Shown here: positions 23,408-35,041 of the stretch, in pieces
Position numbering within the stretch: the first letter of the stretch is position 1
Layout: every line of letters starts with the position of its first letter
Source: Symbiodinium natans
Taxonomy: Eukaryota; Sar; Dinophyceae; Suessiales; Symbiodiniaceae
Direction of reading: 5' to 3'
Length of the DNA: 64,000 bases
NCBI GenBank assembly: GCA_905221605.1
Contig: CAJNDS010001413.1
Span: 437,501-501,500, forward strand
Position numbers and translations under genes: made by a program
Notes under the pieces: model-generated
Database searches by the model: none
What the model saw: only the letters and a program-made list of their open reading frames with translations
Told to the model about the DNA's origin: nothing

Positions 23408-23884
23408 CTAAACCCCCGTGAAACCCTTTGGACATCGAACATCCGACAACGAGATGCAAAACAGTCCGCGACACCGCTCTGACTTACACGTTCTGGCCAA
23501 AAGCAGGGTCCACAAATGTTCGCAATGCTTTCGTGTGAACGTGACTTGCTTCCACTGCGTGCGGCTGCGTGCAGCCAAGGCACGCTGCTGGCCCAGCGGC
23601 TTCGATGCCAGAAGGTCAAGAGGACCTGCCTTCAGAACACGCAATCCGAGAATTTCTGCCAATGCTAAGGCTGCTCGCAATTCCAGGACATTCACAACAG
23701 CCAACATCGACCCTTGCGTGTATGGCTTGTTGCGCATATCAACAGGATTGCGAGGGTGCAGCCGGTGCAGCGGCCTGTTTCGGCATCCCCAGATGGCCCT
23801 CATGGCAGCAGCCTCGCCAACACTTCGACCCAAACTTGCAGACTGCGGGACGGCGGCCGACATATCCGACTTGCAAGCTTGCAC
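23408..23884 (-). CDS. Hypothetical protein frame
   Basis: A 158-codon minus frame with coding-like composition, including the Leu/Ala-rich helix VVNVLELRAALALAEILGLR and a basic Cys/Trp segment after it. It agrees in strand with neighbouring genes. It has no known motif, the first and last exons are not resolved, and a plus-strand frame of similar length overlaps it, so support is weak. Confidence 0.3.
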   Translation of the reverse strand: MQACKSDMSAAVPQSASLGRSVGEAAAMRAIWGCRNRPLHRLHPRNPVDMRNKPYTQGSMLAVVNVLELRAALALAEILGLRVLKAGPLDLLASKPLGQQRALAARSRTQWKQVTFTRKHCEHLWTLLLARTCKSERCRGLFCISLSDVRCPKGFTGV

Positions 23885-24522
23885 TACGAGAGCCTTTCGA
23901 GATGTAACTCGCGGGGCAAACTAGATGTGTAACGACGTGGCCTGTATTTAAGGGAGGTTCTCGAGATGCAAATTCGACGAGGTGCCTATGTTCCTATTGA
24001 AGCTGAACCCGCACAGAGAAAACCGACCGACCACCGAACCGCAACTTCCATTTGCTTACAATCTAGTTTACCATTTGCTGTACGACATACTACCGTACGA
24101 CTTTACGACTTGCGATGTTGCTTCCATCTCTGAATTCCGATTCCTGCATTCCGAAGTTCTGGATGTGAAAAGGGACTCCTCGGTTCCTCTTCGATTTGGA
24201 GAAAGATGCTTCGATTCCTCCTGAGCTCCTGTTAGTTTAAGATCCAGACTCCTTCCTGTTAGCTTAAACAAGAACTCCCAGAAACTTGTCCAACCCACAG
24301 ACTTTGCATCTCGAAAGCCGAGCTCTGCACGTTAAAAACCCAATTTGCCTGTCGAACAAGGGTCTCCCGCGCTCATGCGTGTCGCCGTGATCCTTTGTTC
24401 TCCGCGCAATTGGATGCTTGTTGCACTGGTAGCGCATGATGGTTTTTCCACTGGTGGCTATGTACAAGGAAGGCGCTGGTGAAACTAGAATACTAGAAAC
24501 GGTTCTTCCGGTACCACTTTCA
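23885..24522. other. No gene seen
   Basis: Contains short quasi-palindromic AT-rich words (24060-24120) and inverted TTAGTTTAAG/CTTAAAC-type words near 24230-24270, but no coding signal. Confidence 0.4.
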
Positions 24523-25746
24523 TCAGAGATGAGCCAGCCGATAGTCAGCCAGCTGCGCCAGGTGCCCCACAGTAGTGGCCTTCAGGCCGCGCTGGGCCAG
24601 CTGCATCAAAAGGCTCTGCAAACCGTGGAAGCACCATTCCCGGAAGCCTTTCTCCGGCATGTGGATTAAGATAATTGAACCATGCTCAGCCTGCCGCCCA
24701 AGGAAGGTGCCAATGAACTCGCCGTCCTGAATCACCGGGCAGCAGGCGAAAGTGTCGCACATCACATTTTGCAGACCTCTTTCCACAAGTGCCGCAGTCA
24801 TCTCCGAACTTATTCGTCCGTGAGGTGCCCGAAACCACCGAACCTCCTCTGCAACACCTGCCTGCCGCTGCAGGCACTTTATCCTGTCGGAGCACTCATC
24901 AAGTGCAAGCACGAATTCGGCACGGGAATCTTTGGCATAGCTCCGATCAACCAAGCCGTGATTGCCAAACTCATGGCCATCGCTGAGCATGGAGATCAAG
25001 GCGTCTTCATTTCCAGGAATAAAGTTGCCCATAAGCATGAGGGTTGCGTGAGCATCATGCTGCTTGAGCAAGGTTTGAACAAGTGGCAAGAAGGAGTTTG
25101 TGGGTCCAAGCCGACAGGGCACATCGTCAATGGTAAGAGCCACATAGCCTTTCACGTTGGGGTGAAGATTCACATCGAAGTAACAAAGTGAGTCGGCACC
25201 AGCTCCGAACCAGCTGATGGACTCTCGTGAAGCGACTTTGTTCCAGAGAACTTGCAAAGCTTGCGGAATGCCAGGCAGCCACTCCGGTGGTATAAAGGGT
25301 GCATCTCCCTGGTTCATGGCCTGGAGTGGACAAGAAGCGATGTCCCTCCCATCACGCAACCTGGCTGCAATGATCAGTCGGGCCACACCAACACCCCTTG
25401 GATCTAGTGCTGCCGTGAAGCATTTCACGACGCGGCCTTGCGGATCAAGAATGATTCGGGACCACCAAAGCTGGTTGTACCGCCGCTCCGCAGCAGCTTC
25501 ATCATCAAACTCTTCCCAATAAAGCCTCCGACCACAGCAGTATCCCAACTTCCATGAATCGTGCCGAAGATCAGGCTCGGCAGCACCGTCGATGCCCTCA
25601 AGGAACCCCGTCAGGCTTTGCGTCAAGCCAAGCAAGCCCTCTCTGGACTTGGTTTGCAACCTCTCAAGTGTTGACCTCGAGAAGAGATCTCCACTAATCA
25701 GGCCAAACCCATCCCAGCCCGTTGGCTGAGGCTCATCAGTACTCAT
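24523..25746 (-). CDS. Polysaccharide deacetylase-like protein (NodB/CE4 fold)
   Basis: An uninterrupted frame of 407 codons from the ATG at 25746 (MSTDEPQPTGWDGFGLISGD). The frame is also open 75 bp upstream to a CTGCAG acceptor-like site, so an upstream exon is possible. Residues about 1-190 form a domain I do not recognise. From about 200 the CE4 motifs appear in order: TIDDVP (motif 1, metal-binding Asp), GHEFGNHG (motif 2), WFRAPHG (motif 3, R-x-P-x-G) and IILIHMP (motif 5, L-x-H). The family removes N- or O-acetyl groups from chitin, peptidoglycan or related glycans using a divalent metal. In motif 2 the second metal His of H-x3-H appears to be Asp (H-G-L-V-D), so activity or substrate may differ. 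No signal peptide is evident. Confidence 0.85.
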   Translation of the reverse strand: MSTDEPQPTGWDGFGLISGDLFSRSTLERLQTKSREGLLGLTQSLTGFLEGIDGAAEPDLRHDSWKLGYCCGRRLYWEEFDDEAAAERRYNQLWWSRIILDPQGRVVKCFTAALDPRGVGVARLIIAARLRDGRDIASCPLQAMNQGDAPFIPPEWLPGIPQALQVLWNKVASRESISWFGAGADSLCYFDVNLHPNVKGYVALTIDDVPCRLGPTNSFLPLVQTLLKQHDAHATLMLMGNFIPGNEDALISMLSDGHEFGNHGLVDRSYAKDSRAEFVLALDECSDRIKCLQRQAGVAEEVRWFRAPHGRISSEMTAALVERGLQNVMCDTFACCPVIQDGEFIGTFLGRQAEHGSIILIHMPEKGFREWCFHGLQSLLMQLAQRGLKATTVGHLAQLADYRLAHL

Positions 25747-26859
25747 GATTCGAAATATTTCGCGCGGCACAGGATGAGTGACAATGCCTATCTTACTTGC
25801 AATCTGCAGCGGCAAACACAAACCTTATGACGAAGCATGTGGTCCTCTCTGCTGCACGTCGGACAAATCAGATAAGCTGCGAAGCGTTGCCGACCATGTT
25901 TCTTTCCGCTCTGCTGTGGCAGAACGCATGTTTTCTAGTTGTACGGGAACGGTTCAACGTCATGCTCAACTGATTTCAGTTCACCTGCCAGATCTCCTGC
26001 TGCAATAAACCCTTTGGAATTACCTCAAACACCGACAATCACACTGAAGAAGGTTGCACCATGACGCCTGCAGAGTGGGATGTATGGGCCACGGAAGCCA
26101 TCAGGAATCCAAAGCCCAAATGCCCGTGGTTCACATGGCTTGATTTCGCTTGTCATGATGCTATTACCTTGGAAGAACAAGTTGCCTCTACTCCATGAAG
26201 CTATTACCTCGGAAGAACAAGTTGCCTTTACTCCATGAATCGGTTCAGGAGCCAGCACGTTCCCGAGAAAGCCAGTCTACATCAGGAATTGGTTCAGGAG
26301 CCAGCACGTTCCCGACAAAGCCAATCTACATGCACTGTCAGGCCGACTCAGCCCATGCAAAGATCTGCAAAGTTGTGTTTTGAACAGATCGGCGCACACC
26401 GCTCTGCGAGGCTGAAAATTGTACGTAGTAACAAAAGTAGTATACTCCTACAACACCTACGGATCACAATCCCTACCAGTACTGGCCTGTAGCCACGCGA
26501 ATTGGCATCGACTAAACTGTACAAATCCGTGCCATGGTGGGTCAACGAAGGTCGTGCCAAAGTCGAAGAGCACTTCGTAGGATGTCCTCTGTTCCGTACA
26601 CACAGTACGGAGCGAACAATGGCAAAAATCTCTGCACAGCATCAAGCAGCATTCCCAGCCTCAAGTTGGGCAGGGGGTTCGAGGCACTCCTGGCACTGTC
26701 CCTTGCAGCAGTTCCTGGCAGGATAACTTCATACCACTGGCTTACACATCATGTCAGGCCCAGCTTCCCGACGTCATGCAGCCATGTGTTACCATCCATG
26801 TGTATGTGCCTATGAATGCCTCCGCGCTCCGCGTTCTCGCCAACGCCCCCCCCCACCCC
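25747..26859. other. Spacer with two short tandem duplications
   Basis: No gene is evident. At 26158-26240 a 40-bp unit (CTATTACCTTGGAAGAACAA...) is duplicated in tandem, and directly after it a 49-bp unit (GGTTCAGGAGCCAGCACGTT...) is duplicated at 26242 and 26291. Weak frames at 26348-26815 on both strands have no motif. Confidence 0.45.
26158..26340. repeat. Adjacent 40-bp and 49-bp tandem duplications
   Basis: The first pair (starts 26161 and 26201) differs at two positions. The second pair (starts 26242 and 26291) differs at a few. They are recent local duplications with no open function. Confidence 0.8.
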
Positions 26860-27440
26860 CGATAACATCTCCCCCGGGCCCAAACCCTGACCGTGAACCC
26901 TAAAGCCCATCGCGAAGCACAGGACCACAGGGGTGAGGGTAAAACTCTCCATTGCTGCTTCTGGGTCACAACGTACGAGCTTGAGCTTGTCTCCGCAATC
27001 GTGAGCCAGGGCAGGTTTGTTTGAGTCAAGGGAGCTTGCAAGCCCAGTTCGGGTTTAAGGTTTTGGGGCGGCCTTAAATCCTGCAGCCCCAAATTGAACC
27101 CAAAAGCCTTAAAACCCCAACCCCTGAAACCCTGAGCACTACAAGCGCTAGAGCGTCGTATAAGGGCCCTGAACCCTAACCCCTAAAAATGCCCCACGGC
27201 CACACCACTGTGGGGTGCGGTACCTGGACCCTGACCGTTAAACTCCCAGCACTGCAACACCCTCAACCCTAAACCATCCTACACCTTACACATCCCTAAA
27301 CTGCCTAAACCCTAAAACGCAAAGCCCTAAAACCTAAGTCCCTGGAACCCTAAGCCCCCAACCCTGAAACCAACCAACCCGCAACCAGACCACAAGGGGG
27401 GCGCCCCAAAACCTTACACCCTAAAACTAACCCACATCGG
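26860..27440. repeat. Degenerate telomere-like array
   Basis: Dense degenerate CCCTAAA words (AACCCTGACCGTGAACCC, ACCCTAACCCCTAAAAATG, AAACTGCCTAAACCCTAAAA) are interrupted by short unique pieces. It is an old interstitial telomeric-type tract; no gene. Confidence 0.8.
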
Positions 27441-27547
27441 CTTCCAGCCGACAACAAGCAGACCAGGATCTGTTCTCCTTGCCCCCTTCCCAACCTTCTG
27501 CGCACCCCCCTGCCCACCCTGCCATGGACCCTCCCCGGGCCCCCTAA

Positions 27548-27875
27548 GGACTGGTTGGTGCGTGCGCGTGCTCGTGTGAGCGAGTGCGCGTGTGCGTGTG
27601 CGAGTGCGCGAGTGTGCGTGTGCAGGAGTGCGCACGCGTGCGCGCGTGCGGGCCTGCGCGTGAGCGTGTGCGCGCGGGTGCGCGGGTGGCGCATGCAGAG
27701 TGCGCGTGCACATGCTGCTGTGGAAGAAAAGTATGGATCTTTGGGTAGGATAACCATAAAGATATGTGTATGTACACATATATATATATGTATATACTTA
27801 TTTATTTATTTATTCATTTATATTTATTGCTTTATTCATATTTGTATTTATATTTATGTATATATGTGGTATACA
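27548..27875. repeat. GT/GC-rich then AT-rich microsatellites
   Basis: 27548-27715 is (GTGC/GTGT)n alternating purine-pyrimidine. 27765-27875 is (TA/TTTA)n with a short CTATCTATCTATCTG tract near 27935. Frames here are artefacts. Confidence 0.85.
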
Positions 27876-28189
27876 CAACGTCTTGCCACGAACAGCTAAT
27901 GCTGACTCTTTACCTTGTATTTCCGCCTCACCATGTCTATCTATCTATCTGCCTCAAAATGTCTATAACCATACTGCACGATACTCGGGGGAAATTCGTT
28001 CCCAAAATCGATGTGGCGCCTTCCCCAGCGGCTGTAGGACAAGTGCCTGGCATGACAATCCGTCACATTCACAGCCTTGCACTATATCCCACGATCGACA
28101 CCAAAGCAGGTTCAGGGTCGGAGTTACGAATCCTCATTCGGCTCGCAATCGCCCAAATTATATCTGACCGCATGAAGTGCACGTATACA

Positions 28190-29494
28190 TCACACGAGCG
28201 TTCCTCGAAAGAAACCCAAAGGCTCATTTCTGGGCTTTAAACAAAGACAGGTCTTCCCTGCACTCTGCTTCGCTTGATCTCCTCCTTCTCTTCTTAGTCT
28301 TCGCCACCTATTTACGCCGATCTGTTCTGTATTGCTAACGTTGCAGCTTATCGTCACCTCCTCAACCGACATCCACGTCGTTTCAGAAATCAAGCCGGCA
28401 AGGCTGAATGTCTGGGCACGCAAAGCCCTCAGCCTTTAAAATATAGTGAAGGATAGCTGAAGCAGCAACGGATCGATGTTTGCCAGCACGGCAGTACCTG
28501 CCCAGAAGGGTTTGCAAAAGGGTTCCAGGGCTTCGAGTTTAGGATGGAACTTGAGTGGTGAAGTTCCAAATTCTTGCGGCATGGTCGATCTGGCGCACAC
28601 GGCAACATTGATACTCGCCCCACTGTTGGATCCTCTCGCTTCTGCCAGGTCAAAAACACAACTCTCCATGCACTGACGCCGAATGATGGCTCCCAGAGAT
28701 CTCCAAACGGACGCTAACAAACGTGCAAAGTGTAAAACAACTCACCTGCCCAGACACCTAGATAACCTCAAGGTTATCGCAGCCGCCACACTTCCACAAG
28801 TCATGCTTGGGTGCGCCTGATGTCTTCGGATCCTGCTGATCGCACGTTGCCTCGGCCGCTCTATGTCAGGCGCTCACACGTTTCACAAGGCTCCACATTG
28901 TCGGTGTACTGGAAGCTGGGATGCCGGCTTCCTTCATGGCTTTCTGAATCTTCCGTTTTGCCCTTTCCAGCCACATCTTGAAGTTCCTTCAGAGTACCGA
29001 AGCTACTGCGTCTGCCCAAACGCCTGAAGGTTCCAGCACGAAGCATGCTTTTTTGAACTGCCATGCACGCGCGGTCCTGTGATTGAACAGCCGCGTAATT
29101 ATCAGGTGATGTCTCCCAGAGTGCCTGCGAACATTCTTTCAGAAACACACTTGGGTTCACGGCGTCTCAAGTCGGCCTCGTCACGTTTCCAGCATCAGGG
29201 TCGGGAAACCTCGACGCACGACACCACGAGTGATGATGGACGAGCCAAATCAACCCCAGTCATTAACTGACTAGTGCCGAGAACGCCGCATTCGGGCATC
29301 AAGGATGACCTCCGACGGAAACTTCCTCGGCTCAAGCTTCTGCCCTATTGCCTTTTGCCAAGCCGAGTTGCCAGATGGCTCCCAGCGTCTCAGTCTGGGA
29401 CTGTCGAGTCAGGGCTTCGTTGAGCTCTTCTTCATCGATGCGAATGGCTGCACCTCCGCCTTCCAGTTCCAAAAAAACACGCTCGTTGTCATCT
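28190..29494 (-). CDS. Hypothetical protein, three or four exons
   Basis: Minus-strand exons with strong coding-like composition. 29494-29332 starts after an AG and reads RDDNERVFLELEGGGAAIRI, then DEEELNEALTRQSQTETLGA. 29160-28861 reads NPSVFLKECSQALWETSPD and RRLGRRSSFGTLKELQDVAG. 28700-28436 reads VFDLAEARGSNSGASINVAV and HPKLEALEPFCKPFWAG. 28423-28190 is weaker. The first exon can also terminate on its own at 29332, so these may be two genes. I know no family with these segments. Confidence 0.4.
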
Positions 29495-30330
29495 CTGCTT
29501 CACACCGCTGGCCACGAGCAGCAGCAGCAGCAGATCAGAAGCTTGCCTGGATGCTCGTAGCATCTGGAACATAAATCTCCGTCCAAGGTTTCCAGGCCGA
29601 ACGTGGCCTTGATCAAAGACAGCTCAGGCCGCGTTCAGAAGGCTATCCGATATCCGAGAACATCCCAAGTTTGAACAAATACTGCACTGGGGGAAGTCTT
29701 GAGTGCCATGCTAGACAGATCCGACCGAATCCACCACCTCCCGCGGCATCGGCATCACTGATTCGGCCTCCCTCCTCACAAGAAGTGGAGGAGTCCAAGG
29801 ACAAACCATGGCCAACAACAAATGCAAAATCGTGTTCACTCCTTTTAATGCTCCAACCCGGACAAAGTTCATCAAGAACCACATACAGGCGGAACAAACC
29901 CAGGAAGTCGACCCACTGGCAAGTGCAACTTGTGGTGACAAAAGGCCTGCTGTTGCAGACTGCCTGCTGGTGAAGCACCTGCGGGATGTGGGCACGTCTG
30001 ATTCAGCATGCCGCACGTGCCATACAAGGGAAGGTTTGCATGCGTATCCTTCCTTTTGCTTGCTCGCAGAAGTCCGGCGGGCTGCATGAGCATTAACGAT
30101 CTGGATCTTCGGTAGTCGGGGGCAAGGAATTGCGATAGCTCATCCCACTGGCCCACTGGCCAGCTCTAGCCAGTGTCCTTTGCTGGGTCCTTCGCCGGCG
30201 CCACGTATCCCAGCCAGTCATGTGTAGTTCTGCTGGTCCAGCTGATTCCGCACGGCACTGGTTCGAATCTGCACGGCCATGTTATCAAGCGACCCATTCT
30301 GTCAGCCGTATCAAGCTTCACTGAGCAGCT
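29495..30330. other. No gene resolved
   Basis: A CAG/CTG run (29517-29535) and frames on both strands (plus 29671-29973; minus 29978-29643) without motifs. It may be the 5' region of the gene at 28190-29494. Confidence 0.3.
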
Positions 30331-31180
30331 TCACTGCTTAATCCAGCTCTCCCCATGATCCCAGAGAATGGCAGCCTGTGCCTCCAAAGAAACACGGCCG
30401 TAGAAAGTTTGACCGTTCATGTGGAGACTGATAAGGTTTGGCCCTTCCTCTGCCAAGAAATGAACTGTGTCTCGGAGCGCGGAATCCGGGTCGAAGAACA
30501 CCTGGGAGTTCCAAACTTGGCACAGAGGCCTCAAGTTGCTCTTCAAGAACCACCGACCTTCCAAAGACTTCAACAATGTCGATGGAGGGAGAACCGGCAC
30601 GGGCAGTACGGGCATCGACGTATGTGCCGTCACGGCATCATCTGCCACATCTGCCACATCTGACACGAGGTCAAGGGGCACCAAAGCCAATGAGGAGCCA
30701 TTCTGCACTACCCCAACAGGAAACAGGCTGACGGTGGAGTCATTCTCGTTCTCGCAGCAGCATTGGCAGACTGGCATTCCTGATGCGCTTCCCATGGCTT
30801 CACTTCCTCCCGAAGATATTCGACTTCGATCCGAGGACACTGCGAAAGCTGCAGGCTGGGCTGCTTCCGCATCTTACTTAGACTGCGGAGGCTAACACAT
30901 CATCCAGCCTTGTTGTCTTTCTGTCTGCTTTCCTGACACCTGCGCCAGTTTCAGTACAGAACGGGAAGGACACGTTTTCCGGGGGTGGCTCAGAAGTGGT
31001 TTCTTGCATCATCGAAGACGAGTTCGCTCCGGTAATCAGTGATGAAAACTCTGTAGCTTCTCCAATTCTTCTGCACTTCGCAAAGTGTAGCTAAAGTAAA
31101 GATTGCAACGCACATTTGACTGTCGGAGTCCTTCCACGGGCACGGTTCTGGTGGAGGCGGTGGTGGTGGAAGCTTGGCTT
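30331..31180 (-). CDS. Proline-rich protein with C-terminal W/G domain of dinoflagellate type
   Basis: The last exon (about 30843-30331, after a TTTCGCAG acceptor) encodes a Cys cluster (MPVCQCCCENENDS), a Val/Pro-rich linker and a C-terminal domain of about 75 residues: LEGRWFLKSNLRPLCQVWN, then a ...SLHMNGQTFYGRVSLEAQA strand pair, then ILWDHGESWIKQ and stop. The pattern L-x-G-x-W ... M-x-x-x-G-x-x-Y-x-G ... L-x-W-x-x-G-x-x-W is one I remember from many proteins of dinoflagellates, usually at C-termini and of unknown role. An upstream exon near 31165-31108 encodes a Pro7 tract (LPPPPPPPEPCPWKDSDSQ) and ends at a GT. Further 5' exons are not resolved. Confidence 0.55.
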
Positions 31181-31839
31181 CGTTTGCCTGACAACACCAG
31201 CGTATACCAGGAAGGTCAAAGCGACCCATCTCGCACCAAGAATGCAGTCCGTGGGCTAAGGGTAGAGTTCTTGCAAAAATGCCGTTGCCTCTCGACTCTT
31301 TTCTCTTCTCATGAGTGACTATGTTGCAGCATGCAGATGTTTTTGCGAATGACGAAACTTTTAATTTCCGAAAACACATCAAGCCCAACAATTCTCCGCA
31401 GGCTCCGCTTCACATGTCCCTAGGACATCCGGACACTTTTTGAACATTATCAGGCGTTTGGAGTGGTGCGCGAGGGGGGGATGAGCTCACCGCGCCGCAT
31501 GCTCGAGTCAGAGTTCCCCTCTCCGTTCGTTTGATGGTGCGACCTGAAGAGATTTCCGTTCTTGCCCATCCAGGTTGAAACTCAACTCGTCCACTCAGCG
31601 ACTCAGAATGCTCAGAATGCGATAGCAAAGACAAGTGCAGCTGTGCCCACTCGCCACAACAACCGAACCGAAATTTGACACGATTGATGCAGCTTTGTGG
31701 AGCTTTGGAGAGACTTTCCGGGAAAAGCTTTCCTGACTCAGTTGTTACTCCAGCCCCTTCGAGGCCCTGAAGCTTTCTTCTGGCCGGTGACCCCTAAGAT
31801 CCCTTGATCCCCCTGAGAGAGGTTCTACGGGCGTACCAC
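31181..31839. other. No gene seen
   Basis: No family motif and no clear coding frame. It probably includes 5' parts of the previous gene. Confidence 0.35.
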
Positions 31840-32185
31840 AAAGCTAGAAGGGTATGACATTATTTCAGCATACCCTTCTGGTTTCTGTTTCGCCGCCACA
31901 CCCTCGAGACCCTGAAACCGCAAAAGGGCAAACCCCTAAGGCCCCTTGAGCCCTCTTGAGTCATGGGATTGAAGAAGATACGCACCTAGCTGTGGATGCA
32001 GACGAGAAGCTAGGACCTAGGAGGGTATGACATGATATCATGCCCTGCCGGTTCTTTTTCGGGGTCATAGGTCGCCATGCAGCCTTGAACAAGTGACTTT
32101 CAGGCACAGAAGCTAGGAGAAATCTGTTTCGGAAACTTTCAGGTTCAACTTTTCGAAGAAGCTAGGAAGGTATGACAAAAAAGGT
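31840..32185. repeat. Repeated hairpin word GCTAGAAGGGTATGACA
   Basis: The word GCTAG(A/G)A(A)GGGTATGACA occurs near 31843, 32008 and 32160. At 31847-31879 it closes a perfect 11-bp stem (AGAAGGGTATG / CATACCCTTCT, 11-nt loop). At 32022-32046 it forms AGGGTATGACATGATATCATGCCCT, again a stem. Surrounding text (CCCTTGAGCCCTC, CCCTAAGATCCC) is telomere-like in flavour. Confidence 0.6.
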
Positions 32186-34513
32186 GCCTTGGGGGTTCAC
32201 CGGCCAGAGGCCAGAAGAGGGCTTCTGGGTGTCGAGGGGGCTGGTGGAACCACAAGAAAACCAGGATCACAACAGTGGGCCTCAGAGGTTGAGACCCCAA
32301 GCAAGTTTCAGGGTCTTAAGGTTGGATAAGGGGGCCAAGAGAGCCTCAAGGGTTCAGAGCGGGTGGGTCAAGTGAGAAGCCTTAAACGAACTACAGCGGA
32401 TCTTATGGGAGCTTAGGGAATTGCAGGGACTCAATGGTGCTTACGGACCTGAAGGAGGTGGGGAGCTTTGGAAGCCTTGGGGGGCTTAAGAAGAAACAGG
32501 GATTGAGAGTCTGCGAAACCTAAATGCCTGAATAAGCGGCTTTTGAGACCACTGATACTTTCCTCTGCTTCGTGCCTTCTGCTCTCGGCTCGACTCGGCT
32601 CGACTCGGGGCTTTGTACCAGACCACCCGTATGCTTTGTGTCCCACCCTCCCCTCTCTTCCCATTTCGGGCCTCCGGGATTGGCGGCTCCTTTGCCGTCG
32701 GCTTCATTGTCTCGGACTGGACAGGCTGGCCATCTGAAGCCCTCGGGACAACATCTTCTGCAGTTCACTGAGTGCAGTGAGCGCACCTGGCAGAATTCTG
32801 CTAGACAGAACCCCGGCCTTGGCGGCGGCCGTGATGGCTTTGGTGGAAGAACCTGGTGTCAACTGTCCGAATTATCCGACGTGCTTGATCCATCAATCGT
32901 GAAGTGCCTGCTTGGAATCATCCTGCGAAGTCATTTTGACTTCCTGTGCCTCATGTGCTCTCACACCGTCCCAAGTCTTACTCGTGCGCGATAGCCATTT
33001 GCATATAGGTGCCTTCTTTGAGGCATCATGCGAAGTCGTTTTGGCGAGTTGCACCTGAGGCTCTCTTACGTGGCCCAAACATGCCCAAACGCTCCAAAAA
33101 GTGCTGCTCACGGGAAACGTTCATAAAACAGGGCCTTGGAAGAAACATGCGACGTCTTCTTGACCTCCTGCGGCGTAGGCTCATGTGTACACATCTGTAC
33201 AGCGATGGCTGTCATCTGCGTCCCCGTCTCCGAGCCGCACGCATCAGGGGGCGGGGATGTCGGAGGAGGTGGCGGCTCCTCTCATCTGAGCTCCAGTCAA
33301 TCCCTTGCCAACCTACTTCCACTTGTGGGGCTGTCCTGACGGGGCTCTTTGCTGAGATTTGACATCGGCATCCAGCCGCAGACCCCTTTCTGGATTCTGA
33401 CCTGCCCAACTGCAGCCACTTGTGCACTTGGAGATAAACTAGGCGCCCTGACCTTGACCCACGCTTTCTGCTGGTCCACTACCTTTCCAAGGTGTCAGGC
33501 TCGGAGGAAGAGGCAAGCGCGTGATCCCACCTGGACGATCATTCCACTGGGGGCCGTGACCTGACCACTCATCATAAAAAATCAGAAAAAGTCGGCGAAT
33601 CACACCGCGCAATGCGCAGATATGAAATACATGAAATCCAACGGCCTTCGTTGTTTCGTACGATGCATACTGCGGCTGTCGTTCCTTTCAGCAGATGAAC
33701 ACGAAGCATTCTGAGAATCAAATCTTTGCTTTGGCAAAAGTCGCTTGCACGCAAAATATCTCCTGCTTGATGTCAGGAAACGGCAGCAAATCAGTGGTCC
33801 GTACGACCGCATGCCAGGGCCTCACGGAACGTCTTGCGCAGCGCATTTGTCTTGGTGAGGTTGGCAATGGGTGGCAGCTTGAGCATTCTTGAGCAGTGTT
33901 TTCGCAAATGCCGTGGATCATGGCTGGATACCGTGGCAAGCGAACACATATATACAGCTTCCCAGCCGAGACCGGAAAACCTGCGCGATACACCTGCGCC
34001 TTCCACCATTGAAAACAGGAAAGGCGTCCAGCTGCAGGGCACAGTCTGTACAGGAAGACATTTGCACCACACAAGCATCTTATGCCTGCGCGTGAGCAGA
34101 CAGCTAGGCAAGCTGCACACCAGATGCATCAGGGTTGTGGGTGGGCAGTTTATCGCAATGTTGGCCATCATGCGCGTGAGCTTCCCTATACTGTTCCATA
34201 AATGCGAAAACACCGGTCCACACTCCATGAGTGAGGGCACGGCACATCTCCTGCGAGTGAAACTCTGACCGACTGCAATTTTCAGGCCATCTGACCCCTA
34301 CGGTGACTTGATTTGGGCTGAGGAGAATGGCTGTCGGAATTACTATGCTTGGAAGCTTTCGGATGTAGATGCAACAGCAGCTCTGCTGCTACAAAAATGC
34401 CATCAGCACCGCTGCTCAAGAAGGTAAGCCTGTGCTAACGTTGTCAGCATGGGCACATGCATGCTGCCGCCACTGTGCTGCTGTTGCAACAAGACAAGTT
34501 TTGCCAGGATATC
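32186..34513. other. Unassigned stretch with weak exon candidates
   Basis: The first part (32190-32480) continues the GGGCTT/CCTTGAGG-type degenerate words. A minus frame of about 150 codons at 34240-33791 (RHLRKHCSRMLKLPPIANLT, then NALRKTFREALACGRTDH) looks partly coding. Plus frames at 32572-32994 and 33009-33362 have no motif. I cannot support a gene model. Confidence 0.25.
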
Positions 34514-35041
34514 TCAACTTGCCAGTAACGTGCATGAGTAACGGCAGCAGCTAGGTGTCCTGCCTGGACTCCGGAGAATCTGACAAGACATGTAGTCGCG
34601 AAGAGTTTGCACAAGAAATACACTAGAAGCAACAGCCTCTTCTCTGACTTTCTTCACGACCCGCGCCGCCCCAGCAGTATCCTCATCTTTCTCTGCAAAG
34701 TGAGAGAATGCTAAACATGATGCATGAAAGGGCCCTTGCTCCGAATTCGCTGAGACCCTGACACTCAGAAAAAGGCGATGCCTGCAGACGGCATTTGCCC
34801 AGATACCCGTCTCCGAGTCGACTCCACAACAAAACCCATATGGGATCCCATATGGGTCTCCGGCCAGAGCGCATCTGCTGCTGCTGAACAAAGGAACTCC
34901 AGCTCCCAGCTGTGAACGTCGTGCGCCTGGCCAGTGCAGTTGAAGAGCAAAGGACGGCAAGCAAAGACATTGGACTTCTTTGGACTTCTTCACATGTCTG
35001 AATCTGGAGGTTTCAGAGGGCGCTTGATCTTCCAGCAACAT
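34514..35041 (-). CDS. Hypothetical protein frame
   Basis: A 175-codon minus frame. Its C-terminal half is coding-like (HFAEKDEDTAGAARVVKKVR, then EEAVASSVFLVQTLRDYMS), while its N-terminal half contains probable intron sequence with overlapping frames. No motif is known to me; strand agrees with the block. Confidence 0.25.
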   Translation of the reverse strand: MLLEDQAPSETSRFRHVKKSKEVQCLCLPSFALQLHWPGARRSQLGAGVPLFSSSRCALAGDPYGIPYGFCCGVDSETGIWANAVCRHRLFLSVRVSANSEQGPFHASCLAFSHFAEKDEDTAGAARVVKKVREEAVASSVFLVQTLRDYMSCQILRSPGRTPSCCRYSCTLLAS

